From assembly GCF_900187035.1 (NCBI RefSeq), contig NZ_LT906446.1:868001-932000 (forward strand): a stretch of DNA of 64,000 nucleotides, in the 5' to 3' direction. Positions 27,624 through 34,716 of this stretch are shown piece after piece. The notes beneath the pieces were generated by a model that ran no database searches, was not told where the DNA came from, and was given only the letters and a program-made list of their open reading frames with translations. Position numbers and translations under genes: made by a program. The stretch comes from Megamonas hypermegale. Lineage in GTDB: Bacteria > Bacillota > Negativicutes > Selenomonadales > Selenomonadaceae. The stretch's first letter is position 1, and each line of letters starts with the position of its first letter.

Positions 27624-28385
27624 ATGAGTACGAAAACTCTGGTACTGATTAGACATGGAGAAAGTATCTGGAACAAAGAAAATCTGTTCACGGGCTGGAC
27701 GGATGTCGATTTGTCGGCAAACGGCGTGAATGAAGCTAGAGAAGCGGGCATGCAGCTAAAAAAACTGCACTATGAATTTGATATCTGCTATACTTCATAT
27801 TTGAAAAGAGCTATTCACACTTTGAATAATGTGCTTGAACAGCTTGACATGGAATGGCTTCCGGTAATAAAAGTATGGGAACTCAATGAACGCCACTACG
27901 GGGCACTGCAAGGCCTGAATAAGGCAGATACCGCCGCTAAATACGGTGAACAGCAGGTAAAAATATGGCGCCGTTCTTTTGATGTGAAACCGCCGCTGCT
28001 GGATAAAGATGACGAACGCAATCCAGTCTGGCAAAAAGCCTATAAAAACGTAGATAAAAATAAACTGCCGCTGGCGGAAAGTTTAAAGGATACGATTGCA
28101 CGTGTCGTACCATATTTTCTGGAAAATATAAAACCGCAGCTCGACAATGATAAAAAAGTACTCATTGCGGCGCACGGCAATTCACTGCGGGCTTTAGTTA
28201 TGTATCTGGAAAATATTTCCGAAAAAGATATTGTAAATCTCAATCTGCCTACAGGTGTGCCGCTTGTTTACCATCTGGATGACGATTTTAAAATTCTGGA
28301 TAAGCAGTTTATCGGCGATGCAGTTGTTATTGCGGCAAAAATGCAGAAAGTGGCAAATCAAGGTAAAAAATTAAATAATAGATAA
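27624..28385 (+). CDS. gpmA: 2,3-bisphosphoglycerate-dependent phosphoglycerate mutase
   Basis: This glycolytic enzyme interconverts 3- and 2-phosphoglycerate. The phosphohistidine motif [10 protein letters not shown] is near the start, [10 protein letters not shown] follows, and [12 protein letters not shown] and [11 protein letters not shown] supply the remaining catalytic residues. It has 253 residues, close to E. coli GpmA. Two adjacent ATGs (27621, 27624) follow GGAG; the second gives usual spacing and the first cannot be excluded. Codon use is more GC-rich than in genes to the left. An iPGM elsewhere in the genome would make this a second mutase. Confidence 0.93.
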   Translation: MSTKTLVLIRHGESIWNKENLFTGWTDVDLSANGVNEAREAGMQLKKLHYEFDICYTSYLKRAIHTLNNVLEQLDMEWLPVIKVWELNERHYGALQGLNKADTAAKYGEQQVKIWRRSFDVKPPLLDKDDERNPVWQKAYKNVDKNKLPLAESLKDTIARVVPYFLENIKPQLDNDKKVLIAAHGNSLRALVMYLENISEKDIVNLNLPTGVPLVYHLDDDFKILDKQFIGDAVVIAAKMQKVANQGKKLNNR

Positions 28386-28404
28386 AAATACGTTTAACAG
28401 CAAA

Positions 28405-28441
28405 AAAATGCAGCTATCCGTTTTAAGGATAACTGCATTTT
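28405..28441. terminator. Bidirectional terminator between gpmA and the P-type ATPase
   Basis: A 15-bp stem (arms 28405-28419 and 28427-28441, one mismatch) has a 7-nt loop and A/T-rich flanks on both sides. Confidence 0.9.
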
Positions 28442-28445
28442 ATTT

Positions 28446-30569
28446 TTATTTATTCATAAGAAAGCCGCGTTTCGGCATTAAAATTCTCGCACTGTTCAAT
28501 ACGACTGCAAGTGTCGCCGTATTATGAATAATAGCCGCCACAAGCGGATTTATCTTGCCGAGCGCACCGAGCAGCATGGCCGCTGAATTAATCGTAATCG
28601 TCGCCGTGAAATTCTGGCGGATTAGACGCATGGTATTCTGACCGAGTTCCAGCGCATCCATCAGTTTCGTCGGATTATCCGAATTTATCGTGATATCGGA
28701 GGACTCTACGGCAATATCGGTACGGCGGCCGCCGAGTGCCACCCCTACATCGGCAAAAGCAAGTGCCGGTGCATCGTTGATACCGTCGCCCACCATCAAC
28801 ACATGGCCGTTTTTCTGCAGGAAGTTGACGATATTCGCCTTGTCTTCCGGCAGTATTTCGGCAAAATAGCTGTCAATGCCCATTTTCTGCGCAACGGTTG
28901 CCGCAACGTCCTTGCTGTCGCCCGTCAGCATGACGATTTCGTCAATACCGTGGCGGCGCATCTGATTGAATGTCTTTTTCATCTGCGGACGGATTGGGTC
29001 ATTGATGACGATGACGCCCATTAATTTATTGTCGCGCGCTACGTATAAAATATTGTAGCCTGCCGGTATTTTTCTGTCCTCGAAACTGTCCAATCCGCTT
29101 ACATTGCGGTCTGTCATGAAATGACGGCTGCCTACGATAATATTGCCGCCCTTAAAACCTTCAAAATCCGCTACATTTGCTTCCATGCCGTGCGCTACAA
29201 CCGTATCGGAGTTTATATGGTCCGGCACCTGCCAGCCTTTTTCCTCTACATAATTCTGAATGGCTACGGCGAGCGGATGAACGGAATGGATTTCCGCCGA
29301 AGCCGCCAAAAGTATCATTTCTTTTTCACATACGCTGTCGACCGTGTGCACTGCGGAGATTTTCGGTACACCGATAGTGATTGTACCCGTTTTGTCCATT
29401 ACGACCGTATCAATATCGGCAAGCGCTTCAATATAGTTGCCGCCTTTAATCAGTATACCCTGTTTTGCCGCCGTAGCCACAGCCGCCGAAATCGCCGTCG
29501 CCGTGGATAACTTAAGACCGCAGGAAAAATCGATGAACAGCAGATTGAGCACTCTCTGCCAGTCGCGCGTTGCGCCGTAGACGATTGCCGCTCCGATAAA
29601 TGAAATCGGCACGAGCATATTCGCCATTCTGTCAGCAAAATTCTGCACCGGTGCACGGCGGGTCTGAGCATCTTCTACGAGATGAACGATGCGGGCAAGC
29701 GACGTATCGTCGCCGACTTTCTGTACCAGAACCGTAAGCTGCCCTCCCTGTACGACTGAGCCGGCATAAACGGGGTCTTTTTCGCCCTTCATGGCAGGGT
29801 TGGACTCACCCGTAATCGAAGCCTGGTCAATCGCCGCATTGCCGCTTAATACCGTACCGTCGACACAGATTTTTTCACCCGTATGCACGGCAATCACATC
29901 ATTTACTTTCACCTGTTCAATCGGCACTTTTTCTTCATGACCGTCATCCGCCACGCGCCATACAAACTGCTGGTCAAGCTTGAGCAGACTGGAAATATGC
30001 TTTCTGGCACGTTCGGCCGCATAAATGGTAAGCATTTCCGCCACATTGGAAAGCGTCATAAGACTGAGGCTAGACTCCGGCTTGCCGGCAAGGACGGAAG
30101 CTATGACGGCTGTAGATGTAAGCGTATCGGCATTCGGCTGACCGTCCTTTATCAGCCCTTCAATGCCGCTTTTTATCACATTGCGCGCAATGCCGAGCAC
30201 GAACAGGCTTCGTACAATTCTGAGACTGATATACGCCTGCGGCGCGAATTTCTTCAAAGCCTGCAGCCCAACAAAACCGACGAGCGATATAATGGCGTCC
30301 CGCTTATACGCCTGCAACTCCTCGCTGATATTTTTCTGTGCCGGCACTTTCGCGTTATCGGCAGGAAGATTTATATTATAGCCCATAATTCTGCAAATTG
30401 CCGTTTTATCGACATCACCCTTATAAAAAACCTGTACGGCATTCGGATAAAATCTAAGCAGTACGACATTTTTCACGCCGTGCATTTTCAGTTTCAAACT
30501 GTTTCTCTGCACTAAATTCAAGCGGTTAGCCAAAGGAAACTGATAGAAATTCAATGTTACTTTATCCAT
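28446..30569 (-). CDS. Heavy-metal P-type ATPase with unusual SCG motif
   Basis: This is a P1B-like metal transporter of 707 residues in the inner membrane. The N-terminal 65 residues look like an HMA fold without a CxxC pair. TGES lies in the actuator domain, and the phosphorylation site is D392 in DKTGT. HP lies in EIHSVHPLAVA, and GDGINDAPALA starts at 594. The membrane metal site that is CPC, CPH or SPC in common P1B pumps reads FSCGLKLST (C350). This suggests a divergent metal, with Mn, Fe or Zn as guesses. Its ATG overlaps the stop of the upstream HMA-like gene by one base, so the two are coupled. Confidence 0.9.
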   Translation of the reverse strand: MDKVTLNFYQFPLANRLNLVQRNSLKLKMHGVKNVVLLRFYPNAVQVFYKGDVDKTAICRIMGYNINLPADNAKVPAQKNISEELQAYKRDAIISLVGFVGLQALKKFAPQAYISLRIVRSLFVLGIARNVIKSGIEGLIKDGQPNADTLTSTAVIASVLAGKPESSLSLMTLSNVAEMLTIYAAERARKHISSLLKLDQQFVWRVADDGHEEKVPIEQVKVNDVIAVHTGEKICVDGTVLSGNAAIDQASITGESNPAMKGEKDPVYAGSVVQGGQLTVLVQKVGDDTSLARIVHLVEDAQTRRAPVQNFADRMANMLVPISFIGAAIVYGATRDWQRVLNLLFIDFSCGLKLSTATAISAAVATAAKQGILIKGGNYIEALADIDTVVMDKTGTITIGVPKISAVHTVDSVCEKEMILLAASAEIHSVHPLAVAIQNYVEEKGWQVPDHINSDTVVAHGMEANVADFEGFKGGNIIVGSRHFMTDRNVSGLDSFEDRKIPAGYNILYVARDNKLMGVIVINDPIRPQMKKTFNQMRRHGIDEIVMLTGDSKDVAATVAQKMGIDSYFAEILPEDKANIVNFLQKNGHVLMVGDGINDAPALAFADVGVALGGRRTDIAVESSDITINSDNPTKLMDALELGQNTMRLIRQNFTATITINSAAMLLGALGKINPLVAAIIHNTATLAVVLNSARILMPKRGFLMNK

Positions 30570-31213
30570 TATTTACCAAGTCCTCTCAAAATGGAAAATG
30601 CCCACCAGAGCATCTGCGGTCCGTTCGGTCGCTGCCCCATCGTCATGACTTTTCGAAGACCTCTGATGATGAAAAAGCCTGCCACGGCTACGCGCAAATC
30701 CATCAAATTGCCCGTTTTCGTCTTAATCCACAAATTTATTTCCCGTATCAGATTTAAAAGTATACAGCCGATTTGAGTCGTGGCATTGCCGCCCATTGCC
30801 ATAAGTTTATTGCCGATATTGAATACACGCTGTTTAAGCTGAGTGAAAATATCGTCCATGACATTTTCAGCGCAGCTGTATAAAATAAGCAGGCTTCCCG
30901 TGTTTACATTCGCTGTTACCTGCTTTATAAACGGCAGTTCATTTAATTTGACGGTTATCAGTTTTGCCAGTTTTTCATTGTTTTTCAGCGCGTTGATATA
31001 ATAACGGCGACGCCCCTTTATCGCATGAGCCAGACGCACCGACTGCTCCTCGATTTCCTTATTAATATAATTTATCTCCTTGCCCAGCTGTTCAAAATTA
31101 AAACCGGAGGAATTATTATTTTTCCCCTGATTGCCCTGAGCAAAAAATTTAAGCAACTGCTGACCTATCGTAAGCCCGATGGCCATTCCCGAAGCATAAG
31201 ACATATTCTGCAC
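30569..31213 (-). CDS. HMA-like accessory protein of the P-type ATPase
   Basis: The 214 residues hold a glycine-rich hydrophobic N-terminus, a helical linker, and an HMA_2-like domain around residues 65-115 (GRRRYYINALK ... LPFIKQVTANVNTGSLLILY). The C-terminal part has hydrophobic stretches (about 135-150 and 172-208). No CxxC is present, so classical copper or zinc binding is unlikely. It lies 3 bp after another HMA-like gene and is directly coupled to the ATPase. A role in feeding or regulating the pump is inferred from this arrangement. Confidence 0.7.
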   Translation of the reverse strand: MQNMSYASGMAIGLTIGQQLLKFFAQGNQGKNNNSSGFNFEQLGKEINYINKEIEEQSVRLAHAIKGRRRYYINALKNNEKLAKLITVKLNELPFIKQVTANVNTGSLLILYSCAENVMDDIFTQLKQRVFNIGNKLMAMGGNATTQIGCILLNLIREINLWIKTKTGNLMDLRVAVAGFFIIRGLRKVMTMGQRPNGPQMLWWAFSILRGLGK

Positions 31214-31216
31214 CTC

Positions 31217-31696
31217 TTATCTTTTTACATGAGTTTTTACGTATATTTCCATTTCACATAAATCTTTATTATTTTTTATATTTTCCGGACGGTATTCAAT
31301 GAGCACGGAACCTGAAATAATATTAATGGTAAATTTATCCAGTTCCGGATATTTAGCCAAAGACTGTTCCACTTTCAACTTTAATTGCGGATTATTGATT
31401 AATGCCCTGCTGTATATGCGGATACGCCCCGGTATATAAGATGCCACTTCCACGGATTTCAAAAACCATTCCATTCTCGTGGTCGGTATGCCCACTGCTT
31501 TTAATATATTCACTTTTTCCAAACCTTTCTTTGCATTGTTTTTCATATTTTTGCGGTATTGATAAGCATGAACCAAAGACAGTGCCGTCCACGCCACGCC
31601 GAAAGCCGTATGCAGTCTTTTGCCGCCGACAAACAGCGAAGCTACAGTTCCCGCCATGCCGACAGCCAGCGGAATTCCCAATCTGAGATTTTTCAC
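31217..31696 (-). CDS. Membrane-anchored HMA-like protein
   Basis: The 159 residues open with two hydrophobic segments (LGIPLAVGMAGTVASLFVGG and TAFGVAWTALSLVHAY). A basic linker follows, then an HMA_2-like domain (about 86-145: VASYIPGRIRIYSRAL ... INIISGSVLIEY). The PGRIRI and SGSVLI strands parallel those in the next gene. There is no CxxC. It heads the three-gene ATPase unit. GGAAAG upstream serves as ribosome site, and a strong terminator separates it from the feo-side genes. Confidence 0.7.
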   Translation of the reverse strand: MKNLRLGIPLAVGMAGTVASLFVGGKRLHTAFGVAWTALSLVHAYQYRKNMKNNAKKGLEKVNILKAVGIPTTRMEWFLKSVEVASYIPGRIRIYSRALINNPQLKLKVEQSLAKYPELDKFTINIISGSVLIEYRPENIKNNKDLCEMEIYVKTHVKR

Positions 31697-31731
31697 AAGC
31701 TTTCCTCTCCTTTCAATACATACATTCTAAA

Positions 31732-31761
31732 AAAAGGAGTGTTAATAAAAACACTCCTTTT
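31732..31761 (-). terminator. Terminator after the 68-residue membrane protein
   Basis: A perfect 12-bp stem (AAAAGGAGTGTT with AACACTCCTTTT) is followed on the minus strand by TTTTAGAA. It divides the feo-side genes from the ATPase unit. Confidence 0.9.
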
Positions 31762-31773
31762 CCGCCGTAAAAA

Positions 31774-31980
31774 TTATTTAGCTGCTTGAGCCTGCTGAGC
31801 TGCAATCATGTCTTCTAATTCTTCTTTCTGGCGTACAAGTTCAGCCATGGAAACATCCGCCTGTCCTTCGGCGATTGCCGGCTGTGCCTGCTGAGCGCGG
31901 CTTTGTATGAATTTGTAACCAAATGCACCGGCTACAACGCCAACAGCTAATCCTATCCAAAAATCAGTTTTCGTAAACAT
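31774..31980 (-). CDS. Small single-span membrane protein
   Basis: This 68-residue protein has one N-terminal transmembrane helix (FWIGLAVGVVAGAFGYKFI) and a cytoplasmic, Ala/Gln/Glu-rich helical tail. The layout resembles YtxH-type proteins, but I cannot assign a family. AAAGGAGTCTTTC precedes the ATG. It lies between the FeoB partner and the ATPase unit and ends at a strong terminator, so it probably belongs with the feo transcript. Function is unknown. Confidence 0.7.
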   Translation of the reverse strand: MFTKTDFWIGLAVGVVAGAFGYKFIQSRAQQAQPAIAEGQADVSMAELVRQKEELEDMIAAQQAQAAK

Positions 31981-32054
31981 ATGAAAGACTCCTTTATAAT
32001 ATATATTAATAACGCTTTAAAAGCATTATTTCCAGATTGGATATTACAGAAATA

Positions 32055-32255
32055 TCAGGCATTCTTTTTCGTATCGGTTTTCTTGTCCATGCTGTCGCAG
32101 CAGTGGCAGCCGCTAGAACAGCCGCAGCTGTCGCCGGTTCCGCAACTGTCGCACTTGCCGCTGGAAAAATTGCGGTAAACGCGTCTTATACCGAAACAGA
32201 AAAGCACAACAATAATGGCAAATATTACCCAAGTAGCGATATCACCTGTCGTCAT
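32055..32255 (-). CDS. FeoB-associated Cys-rich membrane protein
   Basis: This 66-residue protein has one transmembrane helix (WVIFAIIVVLFCFGI) and a short tail with eight cysteines in C-x2-C, C-x-C and CHCC spacing. Such proteins sit next to feoB in many Firmicutes and are thought to help ferrous iron handling at the FeoB cytoplasmic side. GGAGG lies 7 nt before the ATG at 32255; a TTG at 32279 precedes that site and is not used. It follows feoB after 103 bp. Confidence 0.85.
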   Translation of the reverse strand: MTTGDIATWVIFAIIVVLFCFGIRRVYRNFSSGKCDSCGTGDSCGCSSGCHCCDSMDKKTDTKKNA

Positions 32256-32358
32256 AATAAAAGCCTCCTCAAAATGCAAATATAAGGGAACACTACGGCT
32301 CCCCTATATTCTATCATATAATCCATAGTAATCACAATGAATTACTATTATTATTTAA

Positions 32359-34254
32359 TTAAAATCCTAAAAGGGTGCCTACCTGATAAACAATGAGCGA
32401 TACAATCCAAGCCAGTACGAAGTTGCCGATTGCGGAAACGAAGAACCATTTCCAGCCACCCGCTTCCTTCTTAATTGTGCCGAGAGCCGTCATGCACGGA
32501 GTGTACAGCTGGGAAAATACCATGAAGGCAAGTGCCGACATTGTAGTGAATGCAGCCTGGAAACCGCTGCCTGCTACCATGCCGATTGCATCAACCGCTT
32601 CAGTATCCGGGCTTAAATCAGGCAAGCCGTACAAAATACCCATTGTGGAAATAACGGCTTCTTTTGCCATGATACCGGTTAAAACGGCAGAGCCCGCTTC
32701 CCAATCGCCGAAGCCGTGGAACACGAACAGCGTGGACATCCAGCCGCCGAGCGTTGCGAGGAAGGACTGGGACATATCGTCCACCATACCGCTGAAATTG
32801 TAGCTGCTCAGGAACCAGATAAGTACGGACATTGCAAAGATGATTGTACCGGCTTTAACGAGATAGCCTTTACCTTTATCCCAAGTTTCCAGAAGAACGG
32901 TCTTCATATCAGGAATGCGGTACGGCGGAAGTTCCAGAACGAAACTCGTATCGTCTTTACCGAATATGGTTCTGCTCAAAATACTGGAAGCAATGATTGC
33001 AACGACGATACCTACAAGATACATGGCAAATACAACGTCATCAGCATTTGCACCGAAGAAGATAGCACCGAAAAGCGCCATTACAGGAAGTTTTGCACCG
33101 CAAGTCATAAACGGAGTTACTAAAATCGTAATCATACGGTCTTTTTCACTGTCAAGTGCTCTCGCACCCATAATACCCGGAACGGCACAGCCGAAACCGC
33201 AGATAATCGGCATTAATGCTTTACCGCTGAGGCCTGCCTTTCGCATAATCGGGTCCATAACGAAAGCGACACGCGCCATATATCCCGTACCGTCGAGAAA
33301 ACTCAAACAGAAGAACAATGTAAAAATAAGCGGTACGAATGTAAGCACGCCGCCGACACCGGCAATGATACCGTCGCATACAAGAGAATGCAGCCAGTCG
33401 GCAACCCCGAGACTTGTAAGAGCCTCATCAGCCCAGCCGTAAAAATCTTCATTTATAAGTACATCAAGTTCATCAGCAATCGGCTGGCCAATCCAAGTAA
33501 ATGTAATTTCAAATACGAGATACAGTGCCAATACTAAAATCGGCAAAGCGATAATACCGTTGGCTAAAACCTTATCAATTTTTTCCGTTATGCCGCTGCC
33601 GACATTTTCACGGGTAACGGTCTGAGCCACGATTTTATCGATAAATGCATAACGTGCTTCAATAATCGCTTCTTCCAGCTGGTCGGCATTATGAATAGTT
33701 GCACGCAGCTGTTCGATATTTTTAATATGTTCTTCCACTTGGTCGGAATTTTTGTACTGACTCATTACAGTGGAAGTAAATACATCCAATAATTTCTTCG
33801 TGGATTTTTTGCTGCGACCGTTCGTTTCCACAACAGGCATTCCAAGAGCTTTTTCCAATTTACTTGTGGAAATTTTAATACCTTTACGTGTGGATTCATC
33901 AATCATATTGAGGTCAATCAGTACAGGAATACGGCGTTCCAGAAGCTGCAGGCATAAAAACAGATTGCGTTCGATATTCGATGAATCGATAACGTCAACC
34001 ACAATATCCGGTTTTTCTCCTGCCAAATAACTTTCTACAATTCGTTCTTCCGGTGAACGGCCGTTTATGCTGTATGTACCAGGCAAATCCATTACAGAGA
34101 TTGCTCTGTCGTTATGTCTAGTATAGCCTACCTTTTTATCTACGGTAACACCCGGCCAGTTACCGATTTTCTGTCTAATACCGGTCAACTCATTAAAAAT
34201 CGTCGATTTACCCGTATTAGGATTACCTGTCAAAGCTACAGATAAAGTTGCCAT
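32359..34254 (-). CDS. feoB: Ferrous iron transporter B
   Basis: This is the inner-membrane GTP-gated Fe(II) importer, 631 residues. The G domain has GNPNTGKST (10-18), DLPGTY and LNMID, the FeoB form of the fourth GTPase motif. A helical spacer leads to the membrane part. Gate segments are GCAVPGIMGARAL and MTCGAKLPVMALF, each with the conserved cysteine. It is somewhat shorter than E. coli FeoB, mainly at the C-terminus. feoA starts 24 bp upstream and a Cys-rich partner follows. Codon use is GC-richer than the surrounding chromosome. Confidence 0.96.
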   Translation of the reverse strand: MATLSVALTGNPNTGKSTIFNELTGIRQKIGNWPGVTVDKKVGYTRHNDRAISVMDLPGTYSINGRSPEERIVESYLAGEKPDIVVDVIDSSNIERNLFLCLQLLERRIPVLIDLNMIDESTRKGIKISTSKLEKALGMPVVETNGRSKKSTKKLLDVFTSTVMSQYKNSDQVEEHIKNIEQLRATIHNADQLEEAIIEARYAFIDKIVAQTVTRENVGSGITEKIDKVLANGIIALPILVLALYLVFEITFTWIGQPIADELDVLINEDFYGWADEALTSLGVADWLHSLVCDGIIAGVGGVLTFVPLIFTLFFCLSFLDGTGYMARVAFVMDPIMRKAGLSGKALMPIICGFGCAVPGIMGARALDSEKDRMITILVTPFMTCGAKLPVMALFGAIFFGANADDVVFAMYLVGIVVAIIASSILSRTIFGKDDTSFVLELPPYRIPDMKTVLLETWDKGKGYLVKAGTIIFAMSVLIWFLSSYNFSGMVDDMSQSFLATLGGWMSTLFVFHGFGDWEAGSAVLTGIMAKEAVISTMGILYGLPDLSPDTEAVDAIGMVAGSGFQAAFTTMSALAFMVFSQLYTPCMTALGTIKKEAGGWKWFFVSAIGNFVLAWIVSLIVYQVGTLLGF

Positions 34255-34278
34255 TTATTCATTCCTCCATTCAATTCA

Positions 34279-34503
34279 TTATGCAATCTGAGTAACTGTT
34301 ATTTTAGCTGCATCAGATAAACGAATAGACATATTAAAAGAACGCACGGATACAGCGAGCGGGTCGCCGAGCGGCGCAGAACGCAGAACTTTTACTTTTG
34401 TTCCCTTCACCATACCCATGCTCATAAGACGTTCCTTCAGTTCTGAAGCTTCAATCGCTTCCACTTTAACAACCATTCCTGGTTTAGCATCTTTCAAAGT
34501 CAT
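34279..34503 (-). CDS. feoA: Ferrous iron transport protein A
   Basis: This 74-residue SH3-like protein (MTLKDAKPGMVVKVEAIEAS ... LMSMGMVKGTKVKVLRSAPL) is the cytoplasmic partner of FeoB and probably binds its G domain. It is complete and heads the feo unit. AGGAGGCTGACTTCTA gives the ribosome site. Fur-like sites upstream fit iron repression of the whole unit. Confidence 0.94.
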   Translation of the reverse strand: MTLKDAKPGMVVKVEAIEASELKERLMSMGMVKGTKVKVLRSAPLGDPLAVSVRSFNMSIRLSDAAKITVTQIA

Positions 34504-34526
34504 TAGAAGTCAGCCTCCTATCTCAA

Positions 34527-34582
34527 AATAATTATCATTCATACAACATAATAATAATCACTATATCGATAATAATTATTAC
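34527..34582 (-). promoter_or_regulatory. Fur-like boxes upstream of feoA
   Basis: AATAATTATCATTC (34527-34540) and GATAATAATTATTAC (34568-34582) both fit the A/T-rich GATAATnATTATC Fur core. A third, weaker GATAAT-type cluster lies at 34611-34640, close to the helicase gene promoter. Control by Fur is inferred from motif and from the feo target. Confidence 0.6.
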
Positions 34583-34716
34583 TTCTATTGATAACTGCAT
34601 TATATAGCAAATGATAATACATGTCAATAATAATGATAAATATTTTCATAAAAATTGCAGGAAAGTTCTGTTCAGTATATTATATTGGTATAATAATTCT
34701 AAAAACGAGGTTCTTT

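Noticed and set aside
29121-30515. Long open frames opposite the P-type ATPase
   Set aside because: They lie antisense to a gene with clear catalytic motifs in GC-rich DNA, lack ribosome sites and show no domain.
32393-33442. Plus-strand open frames opposite feoB
   Set aside because: feoB is complete with its gate and GTPase motifs on the other strand; the shadows have no family signature.
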